Below are positions 1-5,551 of a stretch of DNA of 8,839 bases, one piece after another. Numbering within the stretch: the stretch's first letter is position 1; each line of letters opens with the position of its first letter. The stretch is taken from contig JBELFK010000121.1 of NCBI GenBank assembly GCA_042092935.1, forward strand, positions 1 through 8,839. Reading direction: 5' to 3'. Below the pieces are notes generated by a model. The model saw only the letters and a program-made list of their open reading frames with translations. It was not told the DNA's origin and made no database searches. The position numbers and the translations under genes were made by a program. The stretch comes from JASMHC01 sp042092935 (GTDB taxonomy: Bacteria; Pseudomonadota; Alphaproteobacteria; Rhodobacterales; Rhodobacteraceae).

Positions 1-958
1 CGGTTCGGTTTTCGTATGCCCAGCCTGCGCCCGTCGGCGCATGGGCACCTGGAACCATCCGATTATAGCTGACGCCGTGTGGGACAAATATCAACGTCGA
101 GGGGGGCATCCCAGCGACGCATCCGCCAACTGCGTGCCGCAATAGCTCGGTTCCCAATTCACCGCCGTCGTCGAAGATGTTGTTGCCCTCGGAGTCAACG
201 ACGGAAAAGTGCACATGCATCCCGTTGCCCGCGTCGTTGGCAAATGGCTTAGCCATAAAGGTTGCGGCCATACCATGTTTGCGAGCGATCCCACGGGTCA
301 GGGTTTTGAAAAAATGGGCGTCGTCAGCCGCCGCAAGCGCATCGCGATGCAAGAGGTTTATCTCAAACTGGCCGGTGCCAGCCTCAGAGATTGCTGCCTG
401 CGCAGGAATGCCCATCGCTTTGCAGCCGTCATAGAGATCGCTGAAAAAGGCATCAAAGGCGTCAAGCTCAGCCAAATCAAGCGTCGCGTCACCCGAGATG
501 CGCCGACCCGTTAGCGGGTTTCGCGCAGGTAAAAGCGCCTCGCCCGCGTCATCAACAAGGTAAAACTCCATTTCAGTGGCTGCTTGAACGTGGCATCCAT
601 GGCCACGGTAACGGTCTAAAACACGGGCCAACGCGTGACGCGGATCGCCGTCAAAAGCGCTGCCATCGTCGTTGTGCATTCCCATCGGCACCAATGCCGA
701 TGGAGTCGCAAGCCACGGCATCGGCAGCGGGCCACGGCCCGTCGGTAAAAGCGTGCCATCGGCATCACCCGTCTGAAACACAAGCGGGCTGTCTTCGATA
801 TCCGCGCCAGTGATGTCGACGTTCAGCGCCGAAAAAGGCATGCGCGCTGATCCATCCGCCAGCTTGGCGTAGTCGGACGACGGTAGGCGTTTTCCGCGCA
901 TCTGACCATTCAAGTCAGGGACGGCAATTCGGATGGTACTAAGAAGGCTAAGATCCAT
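1..958 (-). CDS. Glutamine synthetase-family ligase, probably gamma-glutamyl-polyamine synthetase (PuuA-like), C-terminus outside window
   Basis: This is an ATP-dependent ligase of the glutamine synthetase fold. The closest role I can suggest is joining glutamate to an amine such as putrescine, as in polyamine catabolism. The window holds the first 319 residues; the family is usually about 450. The N-terminal domain contains 'PDLNGQMRGKR' (residues 14-24). The catalytic domain shows 'TEMEFYL' (128-134, metal-ligand glutamates E129 and E131), 'SEAGTGQFEIN' (191-201), 'GNGMHVHFS' (244-252, with the ATP-site His248) and 'NRMVPGAHAP' (299-308), then 'WAYENRT' at the window edge. Where ammonia-using enzymes have the flap glutamate (E327, in PGYEAP), this protein has His306, as I recall for amine-using relatives. 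The ATG at 958 is the furthest upstream start possible, because an in-frame TGA lies two codons before it; no clear Shine-Dalgarno is visible. It is divergent from the small pilin gene. The fold is certain; the amine substrate is inferred. Confidence 0.9.
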   Translation of the reverse strand, partial: MDLSLLSTIRIAVPDLNGQMRGKRLPSSDYAKLADGSARMPFSALNVDITGADIEDSPLVFQTGDADGTLLPTGRGPLPMPWLATPSALVPMGMHNDDGSAFDGDPRHALARVLDRYRGHGCHVQAATEMEFYLVDDAGEALLPARNPLTGRRISGDATLDLAELDAFDAFFSDLYDGCKAMGIPAQAAISEAGTGQFEINLLHRDALAAADDAHFFKTLTRGIARKHGMAATFMAKPFANDAGNGMHVHFSVVDSEGNNIFDDGGELGTELLRHAVGGCVAGMPPSTLIFVPHGVSYNRMVPGAHAPTGAGWAYENRT

Positions 959-976
959 GAGTCACACGGCTAATAT

Positions 977-986
977 TTTGATCAAA
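977..986. promoter_or_regulatory. Perfect 10-bp palindrome TTTGATCAAA upstream of the ligase gene
   Basis: TTTGATCAAA is a perfect inverted repeat in an AT-rich patch, 18 bp upstream of the ligase start codon at 958. It lies in the 201-bp region between two divergent genes, where a repressor or activator site would be expected. It also overlaps a possible plus-strand -35 element (978-983). I cannot assign the regulator. The palindrome itself is seen directly; the operator role is inference. Confidence 0.35.
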
Positions 987-1006
987 TTTTCACAGACCCG
1001 TAAACT
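978..1006 (+). promoter_or_regulatory. Candidate sigma70-type promoter for the pilin-like gene
   Basis: TTGATC (978-983) and TAAACT (1001-1006) are separated by exactly 17 bp, each matching the consensus hexamer at four of six positions. It would give a leader of roughly 150 bases before the pilin-like ORF. A second, closer option is TTGGGT (1065-1070) with TATCAT (1086-1091), but its spacer is only 15 bp. Alphaproteobacterial promoters are loosely conserved, so this is a weak call. Confidence 0.2.
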
Positions 1007-1159
1007 TGTCCAGAAAATAGTGGTTACTCTTCGCTAGTACGACTGTCTCATGTTGCAGTGACCATTGGGTTTTGCAGGGCTTCTGTATCATTTTTTTGCC
1101 GCAATTATTCTCTATTTTGCACTCGGACCGACCTGTTACCTGCGGATGGATTGCGCAAA

Positions 1160-1387
1160 ATGATGAACTTTGATGATCTGACTGACTTTATTAGCGACGA
1201 AGATGGTGCCGCCACAATTGACATGGTGGTCCTTATGGCCGCCGGGGTGGCGACAACCGTCGCGATGACAAGCTCAGCGCGCGACACCTTGTCGACGCTG
1301 GTCGATGGCATTCAAGTGTCGTCGGCCGCTGTTAACACCAGCACCTCATTTGGGGGCGGTCCGCCTGGCAATGACCTTGAGGGCTAA
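1160..1387 (+). CDS. Small Flp-like type IVb pilin homologue (75 aa), orphan
   Basis: This small protein probably resembles the Flp/Fap prepilins that are cut by a prepilin peptidase and assembled by tad-type machinery at the inner membrane. The visible signature is 'ISDEDGAATIDMVVLMAAG' (residues 11-29): a short charged leader, Gly16 as the likely cleavage site, then a hydrophobic stretch. The classic motif is G-x4-E-Y; here it is G-AATI-D-M, so Asp21 and Met22 replace Glu and Tyr. The hydrophobic segment is modest (about residues 20-37), followed by a Ser/Thr-rich region and a Gly/Pro-rich tail (65-70). I chose the ATG at 1160 (a second ATG follows directly). The reading frame opens at a GTG at 1058, but that upstream stretch does not look like a pilin leader. 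A weak GGA lies nine bases before 1160. No other pilus gene is in the window. It could instead be a TadE-like or merely membrane-associated small protein. Confidence 0.65.
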   Translation: MMNFDDLTDFISDEDGAATIDMVVLMAAGVATTVAMTSSARDTLSTLVDGIQVSSAAVNTSTSFGGGPPGNDLEG

Positions 1388-1408
1388 GAACCCGAGCGGT
1401 CCAAATAC

Positions 1409-1825
1409 CTAAGCCTCGTGAAGTTCTTTAAGACTGGCCTCGCAATAGCCTAAGGATAGCCATTGGCAGCCGGTGCAAACCTCGGTCAAATCGCCAGGCT
1501 TCACCAATGAGCGAATGCGTGCTTTGGCCTGACCCCAGGTGAGGCGATCGCCGGGTCGCACACCCAGCACTTTCGAGTGGGACAGATCGAGCGCAGTAAT
1601 CTTGGCCTGACTCGTACAAAGATCACCGCGACGCTTGGGGCAGGGTGCGCAAATATCGTCGGTCGCGCCGATCACTTCGATTTCTGTATCGTCTCCGCCG
1701 TCGGCTTTAAGTCCTAGGGTGACGATCTCGGTCATATTCGCGGTGAAACCGTCCGAATAGCCAGCGCCGCGATACCCGAGCGCACATAGAAAATGATGCG
1801 GTCGAAATTGCAGTGGACGCGCCAC
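1409..1825 (-). CDS. DUF1284 family cysteine-rich protein, possible iron-sulfur or metal protein
   Basis: This 138-residue protein matches the DUF1284 family, whose function is unknown and which has been suggested to bind iron-sulfur. Hallmarks are 'RPHHFLCALGYRG' at the N-terminus (residues 8-20), 'DDICAPCPKRRGDLC' (56-70) and 'GDRLTW' (92-97). It has seven cysteines: Cys14, then 59/62/70 and 117/120/128. The last six form two copies of exactly the same pattern, C-x2-C-x7-C, which with Cys14 and the His10-His11 pair would suit one or two metal centres. There is no signal peptide or membrane segment, so it is probably cytoplasmic. It starts with GTG at 1825-1823, and that G is also the last base of the purF stop codon (TAGTG). 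It is therefore very likely translated by coupling to purF in the same operon. A link to purine synthesis, or to the Fe-S cluster of PurF, is only suggested by this arrangement. Confidence 0.88.
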   Translation of the reverse strand: MARPLQFRPHHFLCALGYRGAGYSDGFTANMTEIVTLGLKADGGDDTEIEVIGATDDICAPCPKRRGDLCTSQAKITALDLSHSKVLGVRPGDRLTWGQAKARIRSLVKPGDLTEVCTGCQWLSLGYCEASLKELHEA

Positions 1826-3276
1826 TATTCCGCTGCCTTAACTTCGAATCCCTTTTGGATCATATCGCTTGGGGCGACGGGATATTCGCCGCTGAAACAG
1901 GCGTCGCAATATTGCGGGCAGGCGTTGTCACGTCCTTTAGCCTCGCCGACCGCGCGGTAAAGACCGTCAAGCGAGATAAACTTCAAACTATCGACGTTCA
2001 GATGCGCGCACATTTCGTCTTCGGTCATTGTCGCCGCAAGCAGCTTTTCGCGCTGAGGCGTATCGACCCCGTAAAAACAAGGCCAAGCGGTGGGTGGCGA
2101 CGCAATGCGGAAATGGACCTCGGCGGCACCCGCATCAAGGATCATTTCTTTGATCTTTCTCGACGTCGTTCCGCGCACAACCGAGTCATCCACCAGAATG
2201 ACCCGTTTTCCCTTAATCAAGGCACGGTTCACGTTCAGTTTCAGACGCACACCCATGTTGCGAATTTGCTCGGTCGGCTCGATAAACGTCCGGCCCATAT
2301 ATTGATTGCGCACAATGCCCATCCCAAAGGGAATGCCGCTTTCATGTGCATAGCCGATGGCCGCAGGGGTGCCACTATCCGGCACGGGGCAAACCAAATC
2401 AGCTTCGACAGGGTTTTCGCGCGCCAGTTCGACACCGATCTGACGGCGGGTTTCGTAGACCGACTGGCCGCCAATAATGCTGTCGGGGCGCGAGAAATAG
2501 ACATGCTCAAAAATACAGAACCGCGATTCCTGAAGTCGGAAGGGAAAATGGCTTTGGACACCGTTTTCGGTAATCACAACCATCTCGCCGGGCTTAATCT
2601 CGCGGACAAACTCGGCACCGATAATGTCGAGCGCACAGGTTTCCGACGACAATGCCCAGCCGTCCCCAATTTTGCCCAACACAAGCGGGCGAACGCCAAG
2701 TGGATCGCGCACTCCGATGAGTTTCGTGCGCGTCATAGCAACGACCGAGAACGCGCCTTCGACGCGGCGCAAGGCGTCTTCCATGCGCTCGGGGATGTTG
2801 CGCTGCAACGAGCGGGCCATCAGGTGAATGATGCATTCGGAGTCTGATCCAGACTGAAAAATCGATCCACGTTCAATCAATTCACGTCGCAAGGCATCTG
2901 CGTTGGTAATATTGCCGTTATGCGCAATCGCAGCACCGCCCATCGAAAACTCACCGAAGAAGGGTTGCACATCGCGGATCGCGGCACCCTTTGATCCGGC
3001 TGTCGAGTAGCGCACGTGTCCTATCGCAAGCGGACCCGGCAAGGTTTCCATCAGCGATGCTTTGGTGAAATTGTCGCGAACATATCCGAAACGGCGGGCC
3101 GAGTTGAAGCCTTCGACCGGATGGTGGCTGACGATTCCGCCAGCCTCTTGGCCTCGATGCTGTAGCGCGTGAAGCCCGAGGGCCACAAAATTGGCTGCGT
3201 CGGCTACGCCAACAACGCCAAAAACGCCGCACTCCTCTTTCAGTTTGTCATCGTCAAAGGCGTGGGCCGGTGGCAT
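1825..3276 (-). CDS. purF: Amidophosphoribosyltransferase (glutamine PRPP amidotransferase)
   Basis: PurF makes 5-phosphoribosylamine from PRPP and glutamine, the first committed step of purine synthesis, in the cytoplasm. Numbered from the chosen start (483 aa), residues 1-15 look like a short propeptide ahead of the N-terminal nucleophile Cys16 (in KEECGVFG). Glutaminase-domain signatures follow: 'HRGQEAGG' (40-47), 'GHVRYSTAG' (86-94) and 'AHNGNITN' (118-125). The C-terminal phosphoribosyltransferase domain has the PRPP loop 'VILVDDSVVRGTTS' (359-372). Cys254, Cys400, Cys457 and Cys460 sit where the Bacillus subtilis enzyme has its four 4Fe-4S ligands, so this is the Fe-S, self-processed type. 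The frame stays open upstream to a GTG at 3396 and has another ATG at 3330. I prefer the ATG at 3276 because it gives a propeptide of normal size; none of the three has a clear Shine-Dalgarno. The stop overlaps the DUF1284 start by one base. Confidence 0.97.
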   Translation of the reverse strand: MPPAHAFDDDKLKEECGVFGVVGVADAANFVALGLHALQHRGQEAGGIVSHHPVEGFNSARRFGYVRDNFTKASLMETLPGPLAIGHVRYSTAGSKGAAIRDVQPFFGEFSMGGAAIAHNGNITNADALRRELIERGSIFQSGSDSECIIHLMARSLQRNIPERMEDALRRVEGAFSVVAMTRTKLIGVRDPLGVRPLVLGKIGDGWALSSETCALDIIGAEFVREIKPGEMVVITENGVQSHFPFRLQESRFCIFEHVYFSRPDSIIGGQSVYETRRQIGVELARENPVEADLVCPVPDSGTPAAIGYAHESGIPFGMGIVRNQYMGRTFIEPTEQIRNMGVRLKLNVNRALIKGKRVILVDDSVVRGTTSRKIKEMILDAGAAEVHFRIASPPTAWPCFYGVDTPQREKLLAATMTEDEMCAHLNVDSLKFISLDGLYRAVGEAKGRDNACPQYCDACFSGEYPVAPSDMIQKGFEVKAAE

Positions 3277-3425
3277 CTGCAAGGACAAGGGCAGCTCCGA
3301 ATCCTGATGTGAGTGTTCGTGCCCTCTCATAGTGGCATGAACGGGGCGTGTCACGGAAGTTTCATGAAGAAATTGCTTCGGGTGATAGAAGGTCACTGCG
3401 TCGGCAATAATCTTGGATCGTTGAC
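3277..3425. other. Spacer between merR and purF; expected to hold the purF promoter
   Basis: These 149 bases lie between the merR stop and the preferred purF start. The purF frame is open through the part from 3396 to 3277, so some of it could be coding if a longer start is used. I see an 8-bp palindrome TTCATGAA (3361-3368) but no convincing -35/-10 pair and no hairpin with a T-run. A purF promoter is expected here if merR and purF are not cotranscribed. Confidence 0.3.
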
Positions 3426-3776
3426 CTACTCGCTTTCCCCGGATGCCAATGCGGATCTAAGGTACTGAATAGCCTTCTGAATCTGATCCCCTCTTTGGTG
3501 CAATTCGTCGATTTTTGCTTCGACGACTTTTCTGGCCGTGGCTATATCGCAGCCCCCGCCTGTGGCTTCGAAAATGTCTTTCAGATCGGCCACCGACATT
3601 CCAGCCTCACGCGCACCCAGAACAAAGCCAAGCCAGCGGACGTTTTCCTCGGCGTAGTCCCGATAATTATTGGTCGGTGATTGGCCTGCACCGGAATAAA
3701 TCAAACCATTCCGTTCATAAAATCGGATTGTGTCGCGACTGACACCGGCACGTTCTGATAACTCGCCTATGCGCAT
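3426..3776 (-). CDS. MerR family transcriptional regulator
   Basis: This is a dimeric DNA-binding regulator of the MerR family (116 aa), which typically remodels promoters with over-long spacers. The N-terminal winged helix-turn-helix is clear: 'MRIGELSERAGVSRDTIRFYE' spans residues 1-21 and 'NNYRDY' (36-41) is in the wing. Helices around 43-70 follow, then a dimerisation helix (about 77-105). There is one cysteine, Cys76 in 'GGGCDIATARK', at roughly the place of the first metal-ligand cysteine of MerR and ZntR. The C-terminal tail (QYLRSALASGESE) has none of the further cysteines those metal sensors use, so metal sensing would be incomplete or different. The start at 3776 is supported by AGGAG six bases upstream (3787-3783); the overlapping ATG at 3780 is in another frame. 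It is divergent from the oxidoreductase gene, its likely target, and probably regulates itself too. Confidence 0.95.
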   Translation of the reverse strand: MRIGELSERAGVSRDTIRFYERNGLIYSGAGQSPTNNYRDYAEENVRWLGFVLGAREAGMSVADLKDIFEATGGGCDIATARKVVEAKIDELHQRGDQIQKAIQYLRSALASGESE

Positions 3777-3782
3777 GCATTA

Positions 3783-3787
3783 CTCCT
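3783..3787 (-). promoter_or_regulatory. Ribosome binding site of merR
   Basis: AGGAG on the minus strand, six bases before the ATG at 3776. It separates this start from the overlapping, out-of-frame ATG at 3780, which would leave only two bases of spacing. Confidence 0.7.
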
Positions 3788-3788
3788 A

Positions 3789-3803
3789 ACCATGGACTAT
3801 GGT
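3789..3803. promoter_or_regulatory. Candidate MerR operator, near-palindrome ACCATGGACTATGGT
   Basis: The 15-bp sequence ACCAT-GGACT-ATGGT is a near-perfect inverted repeat: only the 3794/3798 pair is mismatched. It lies between the divergent merR and oxidoreductase genes. Flanking it on the plus strand are a possible weak -35 (TTACTC, 3780-3785) and -10 (TATTGT, 3805-3810) with a 19-bp spacer, the long-spacer layout typical of MerR-activated promoters. For merR it would fall just after the predicted transcription start, which suits autorepression. The repeat is seen; binding is inferred. Confidence 0.5.
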
Positions 3804-3806
3804 CTA

Positions 3807-3835
3807 TTGTTTTTGATTTTACGATAACCTATATG
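3807..3835 (+). promoter_or_regulatory. Alternative candidate promoter for the oxidoreductase
   Basis: TTGTTT (3807-3812) and TATATG (3830-3835) are separated by 17 bp, each matching four of six consensus bases. If this promoter is used, the MerR palindrome lies just upstream of the -35 and not inside the spacer, so it competes with the long-spacer model. The sequence alone does not decide between them. Confidence 0.25.
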
Positions 3836-3845
3836 GGTTCTGCAA
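3816..3845 (-). promoter_or_regulatory. Candidate sigma70-type promoter of merR
   Basis: Reading the minus strand, TTGCAG (3845-3840) is followed after 18 bp by TAAAAT (3821-3816), the latter five of six to consensus. Transcription would begin near 3809, giving a leader of about 33 bases that contains the near-palindrome at 3789-3803 and the merR ribosome binding site. Confidence 0.4.
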
Positions 3846-3886
3846 CAACGAATCTCAACAGCCTCATTATGAAAGGCAGACCCGAA

Positions 3887-4966
3887 ATGACCAAACATAT
3901 TGCAATCATCGGCGGCGGCTATTTAGGTTTCCGTCTGGCGAAAGCCATAGAGAATAAGGCCAATGTCACCCTTATTGAACCGCGTAGCCATTTTGTGCAT
4001 TCGATTGCGATGGCGCGTGCGGTGGTCGAGCCGAGCATCTTTGAAGATTCGCTGATTCCCTATGATAACTTGTTGAAAAAGGGAACGTGGCTTCAGGCGC
4101 GCGCGGCGTCTGTCGATGATCGCGGTGTGACATTAGAGGACGGACGCCGCGTCGATGCTGACTATATCGTCGTCGCAACCGGGTCCGACAATGCGACACC
4201 GTTCAAGGCCAAGGGCGCTGACATCGAAGGCTTCCGGGCCGCGCATGACGCTACTCATGCGAAACTGAAGGCTGCCAACTCAGTCGCTATCGTCGGTGCG
4301 GGCGCAGTAGGCACCGAACTGGCCGGAGAAATCGCCCATTTCATGCCGGAAAAGCAAGTGACGCTGGTCACGGATGAACAAAGCCTCTTCCCGATGAAAC
4401 CCGCGAAGATGGGGCAAATGCTTGGCCAGCAGCTTCAATCCGCTGGCGTGAAACTGCTCACCGGTCAACGCGTTGAAAACCTTAAAAGCCTGACCGAGCC
4501 ATACGCCGGAACGCTAAAACTTGCGAACGGGGACGAGATCGCGGCAGACCTTATCTTCCCAACGATTGGATCACGCGCGGTTTCAGATCTTTTGCAGGGT
4601 CTTCCGGGTTATGCGGCGTCTTCGCTGGGGCGTGCGAAAGTCGATCAATATCTGCGGCCATCCGAGTATGCGAATGTCTTTGCCGCAGGTGATGTTGCCG
4701 ATGCAGGCGAAGGGATGACCGTCGTTGCCACCTATTCTCTGGTGCCATGGTTGACCAAGACCTTGACGGCGCTAATTGAAGGAAAGTCGATTGAAACACT
4801 CAAGCCCTACCAACCGGCGGCGGATGCGCCACTACTGATCCCCTTGGGGCCGAAGAATGGGAACACTTACCTTGGCAAGATGGTCCTTGGTGGCTTTATG
4901 ACCAGCCTGATGAAAGGCAAAAGCCTGTTTGTCGCCCGGAACCGAAAGCAATTTGGGCTTGGGTAG
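3887..4966 (+). CDS. FAD/NAD(P)-dependent oxidoreductase, AIFM2/FSP1-like (pyridine nucleotide-disulphide reductase superfamily)
   Basis: This is a two-dinucleotide-domain flavoprotein (359 aa) that probably moves electrons from NAD(P)H through FAD to a quinone or similar acceptor. The FAD site is 'IIGGGYLGFRLA' (7-18) with Glu31 ending the second strand; 'VVATGS' (95-100) is the usual ATG motif; the NAD(P) site is 'VAIVGAGAVGTELAGEI' (133-149); 'VFAAGDVAD' (264-272) binds the FAD diphosphate. The C-terminal half, 'PLLIPLGPKNG' (315-325) to 'GKSLFVARNRKQ' (344-355), resembles AIFM2/FSP1, which reduces ubiquinone. There is no cysteine in the whole protein, which rules out a disulphide-reductase mechanism. 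I chose ATG 3887 over ATG 3833: it puts the FAD motif at the usual distance from the N-terminus and has AAAGG ten bases upstream. The gene diverges from merR, is its likely target, and ends six bases from the convergent cvpA. The acceptor and physiological role are not shown by the sequence. Confidence 0.9.
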   Translation: MTKHIAIIGGGYLGFRLAKAIENKANVTLIEPRSHFVHSIAMARAVVEPSIFEDSLIPYDNLLKKGTWLQARAASVDDRGVTLEDGRRVDADYIVVATGSDNATPFKAKGADIEGFRAAHDATHAKLKAANSVAIVGAGAVGTELAGEIAHFMPEKQVTLVTDEQSLFPMKPAKMGQMLGQQLQSAGVKLLTGQRVENLKSLTEPYAGTLKLANGDEIAADLIFPTIGSRAVSDLLQGLPGYAASSLGRAKVDQYLRPSEYANVFAAGDVADAGEGMTVVATYSLVPWLTKTLTALIEGKSIETLKPYQPAADAPLLIPLGPKNGNTYLGKMVLGGFMTSLMKGKSLFVARNRKQFGLG

Positions 4967-4972
4967 GCGGGT

Positions 4973-5527
4973 TTAACCCTCACAGGCCCCGACAAGTTCT
5001 TCATACTGCGCGGTGATCCAACCAAGGGCTTGTTCGGGGTCGCGCTCTTCGACTTGGGTTGTCACATTCGAGAAAATCTTGGCTGAGCGGCTGTCGTCGA
5101 CAACGGCGACGGCTTGGTTGCTCATGATCGTGTCATAAGCAAAAAACGCGACAGCAACCAGGATGACCCCGCGAAGCGCCCCGAACAGAAATCCGAGACC
5201 CTGATCGACACCGCTGATTTTTGACTTCTGAATGAGAGATGAGAAGTAGGGCGTGATGAGCGAAACGATCACCAGGGCAACGGCAAAAACCGCCGCAAAA
5301 CCAGCCACCATCGCAAGCTCGCAGCTATCGGCAAGCAGGCTGCCGACAACGGGCACCTCACCCACAAGAGGTTCGATCGCGGGGGCAAACGCAAACGCGA
5401 CCATTGCAGCGATGATCCATCCAAGGATCGCCAGTGTCTCTCGGACCAGACCGCGCGAAAACGCGAGTATAGCCGATAGGATAATGACGATCGCAACGAT
5501 CCCATCGATCAACGTGAATCCGTCCAT
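4973..5527 (-). CDS. cvpA: CvpA family inner membrane protein
   Basis: CvpA is an inner membrane protein first described as needed for colicin V production in E. coli; its biochemical function is not settled, though links to envelope homeostasis are reported. The 184 residues show four hydrophobic segments (about 5-24, 32-50, 70-93 and 111-131). They carry the family features 'SRGLVRE' (24-30) after the first segment and 'GVDQGLGFLFGALRG' (106-120) leading into the last. The tail (about 140-184) is polar and probably not in the membrane. The ATG at 5527 gives a normal-length protein; a weak GAGAGAG precedes it. It follows radA by 24 bases and is almost certainly cotranscribed with it. In E. 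coli cvpA directly precedes purF; here a merR/oxidoreductase pair lies between them. Confidence 0.95.
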   Translation of the reverse strand: MDGFTLIDGIVAIVIILSAILAFSRGLVRETLAILGWIIAAMVAFAFAPAIEPLVGEVPVVGSLLADSCELAMVAGFAAVFAVALVIVSLITPYFSSLIQKSKISGVDQGLGFLFGALRGVILVAVAFFAYDTIMSNQAVAVVDDSRSAKIFSNVTTQVEERDPEQALGWITAQYEELVGACEG

Positions 5528-5551
5528 GTCTCTCTCGCTATGTTGTCCGCG

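Noticed and set aside
209..514. Plus-strand open frame of 101 codons
   Set aside because: It is antisense to the glutamine synthetase-family gene, which reads through the whole interval with intact motifs.
1058..1159. Upstream part of the pilin frame from a GTG at 1058
   Set aside because: The extra 34 residues are Phe/Cys/Arg-rich and would put an odd hydrophobic sequence before the prepilin leader; the ATG at 1160 gives a standard short leader.
1351..1372. GGCGGTCCGCC hairpin near the end of the pilin-like gene
   Set aside because: It is inside the coding sequence (the Gly-Gly-Pro-Pro stretch), has almost no loop and no T-run; I do not call it a terminator.
1813..2847. Long plus-strand open frame of 344 codons
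   Set aside because: It lies wholly antisense to purF, has no recognisable domain, and is Arg/His/Ala-rich as expected from the reverse of GC-biased codons. purF on the other strand has every catalytic motif.
4967..4980. GGGTTTAACCC inverted repeat between the convergent oxidoreductase and cvpA genes
   Set aside because: The stem is only five pairs with a one-base loop and no T-run follows, so it is not a credible terminator.
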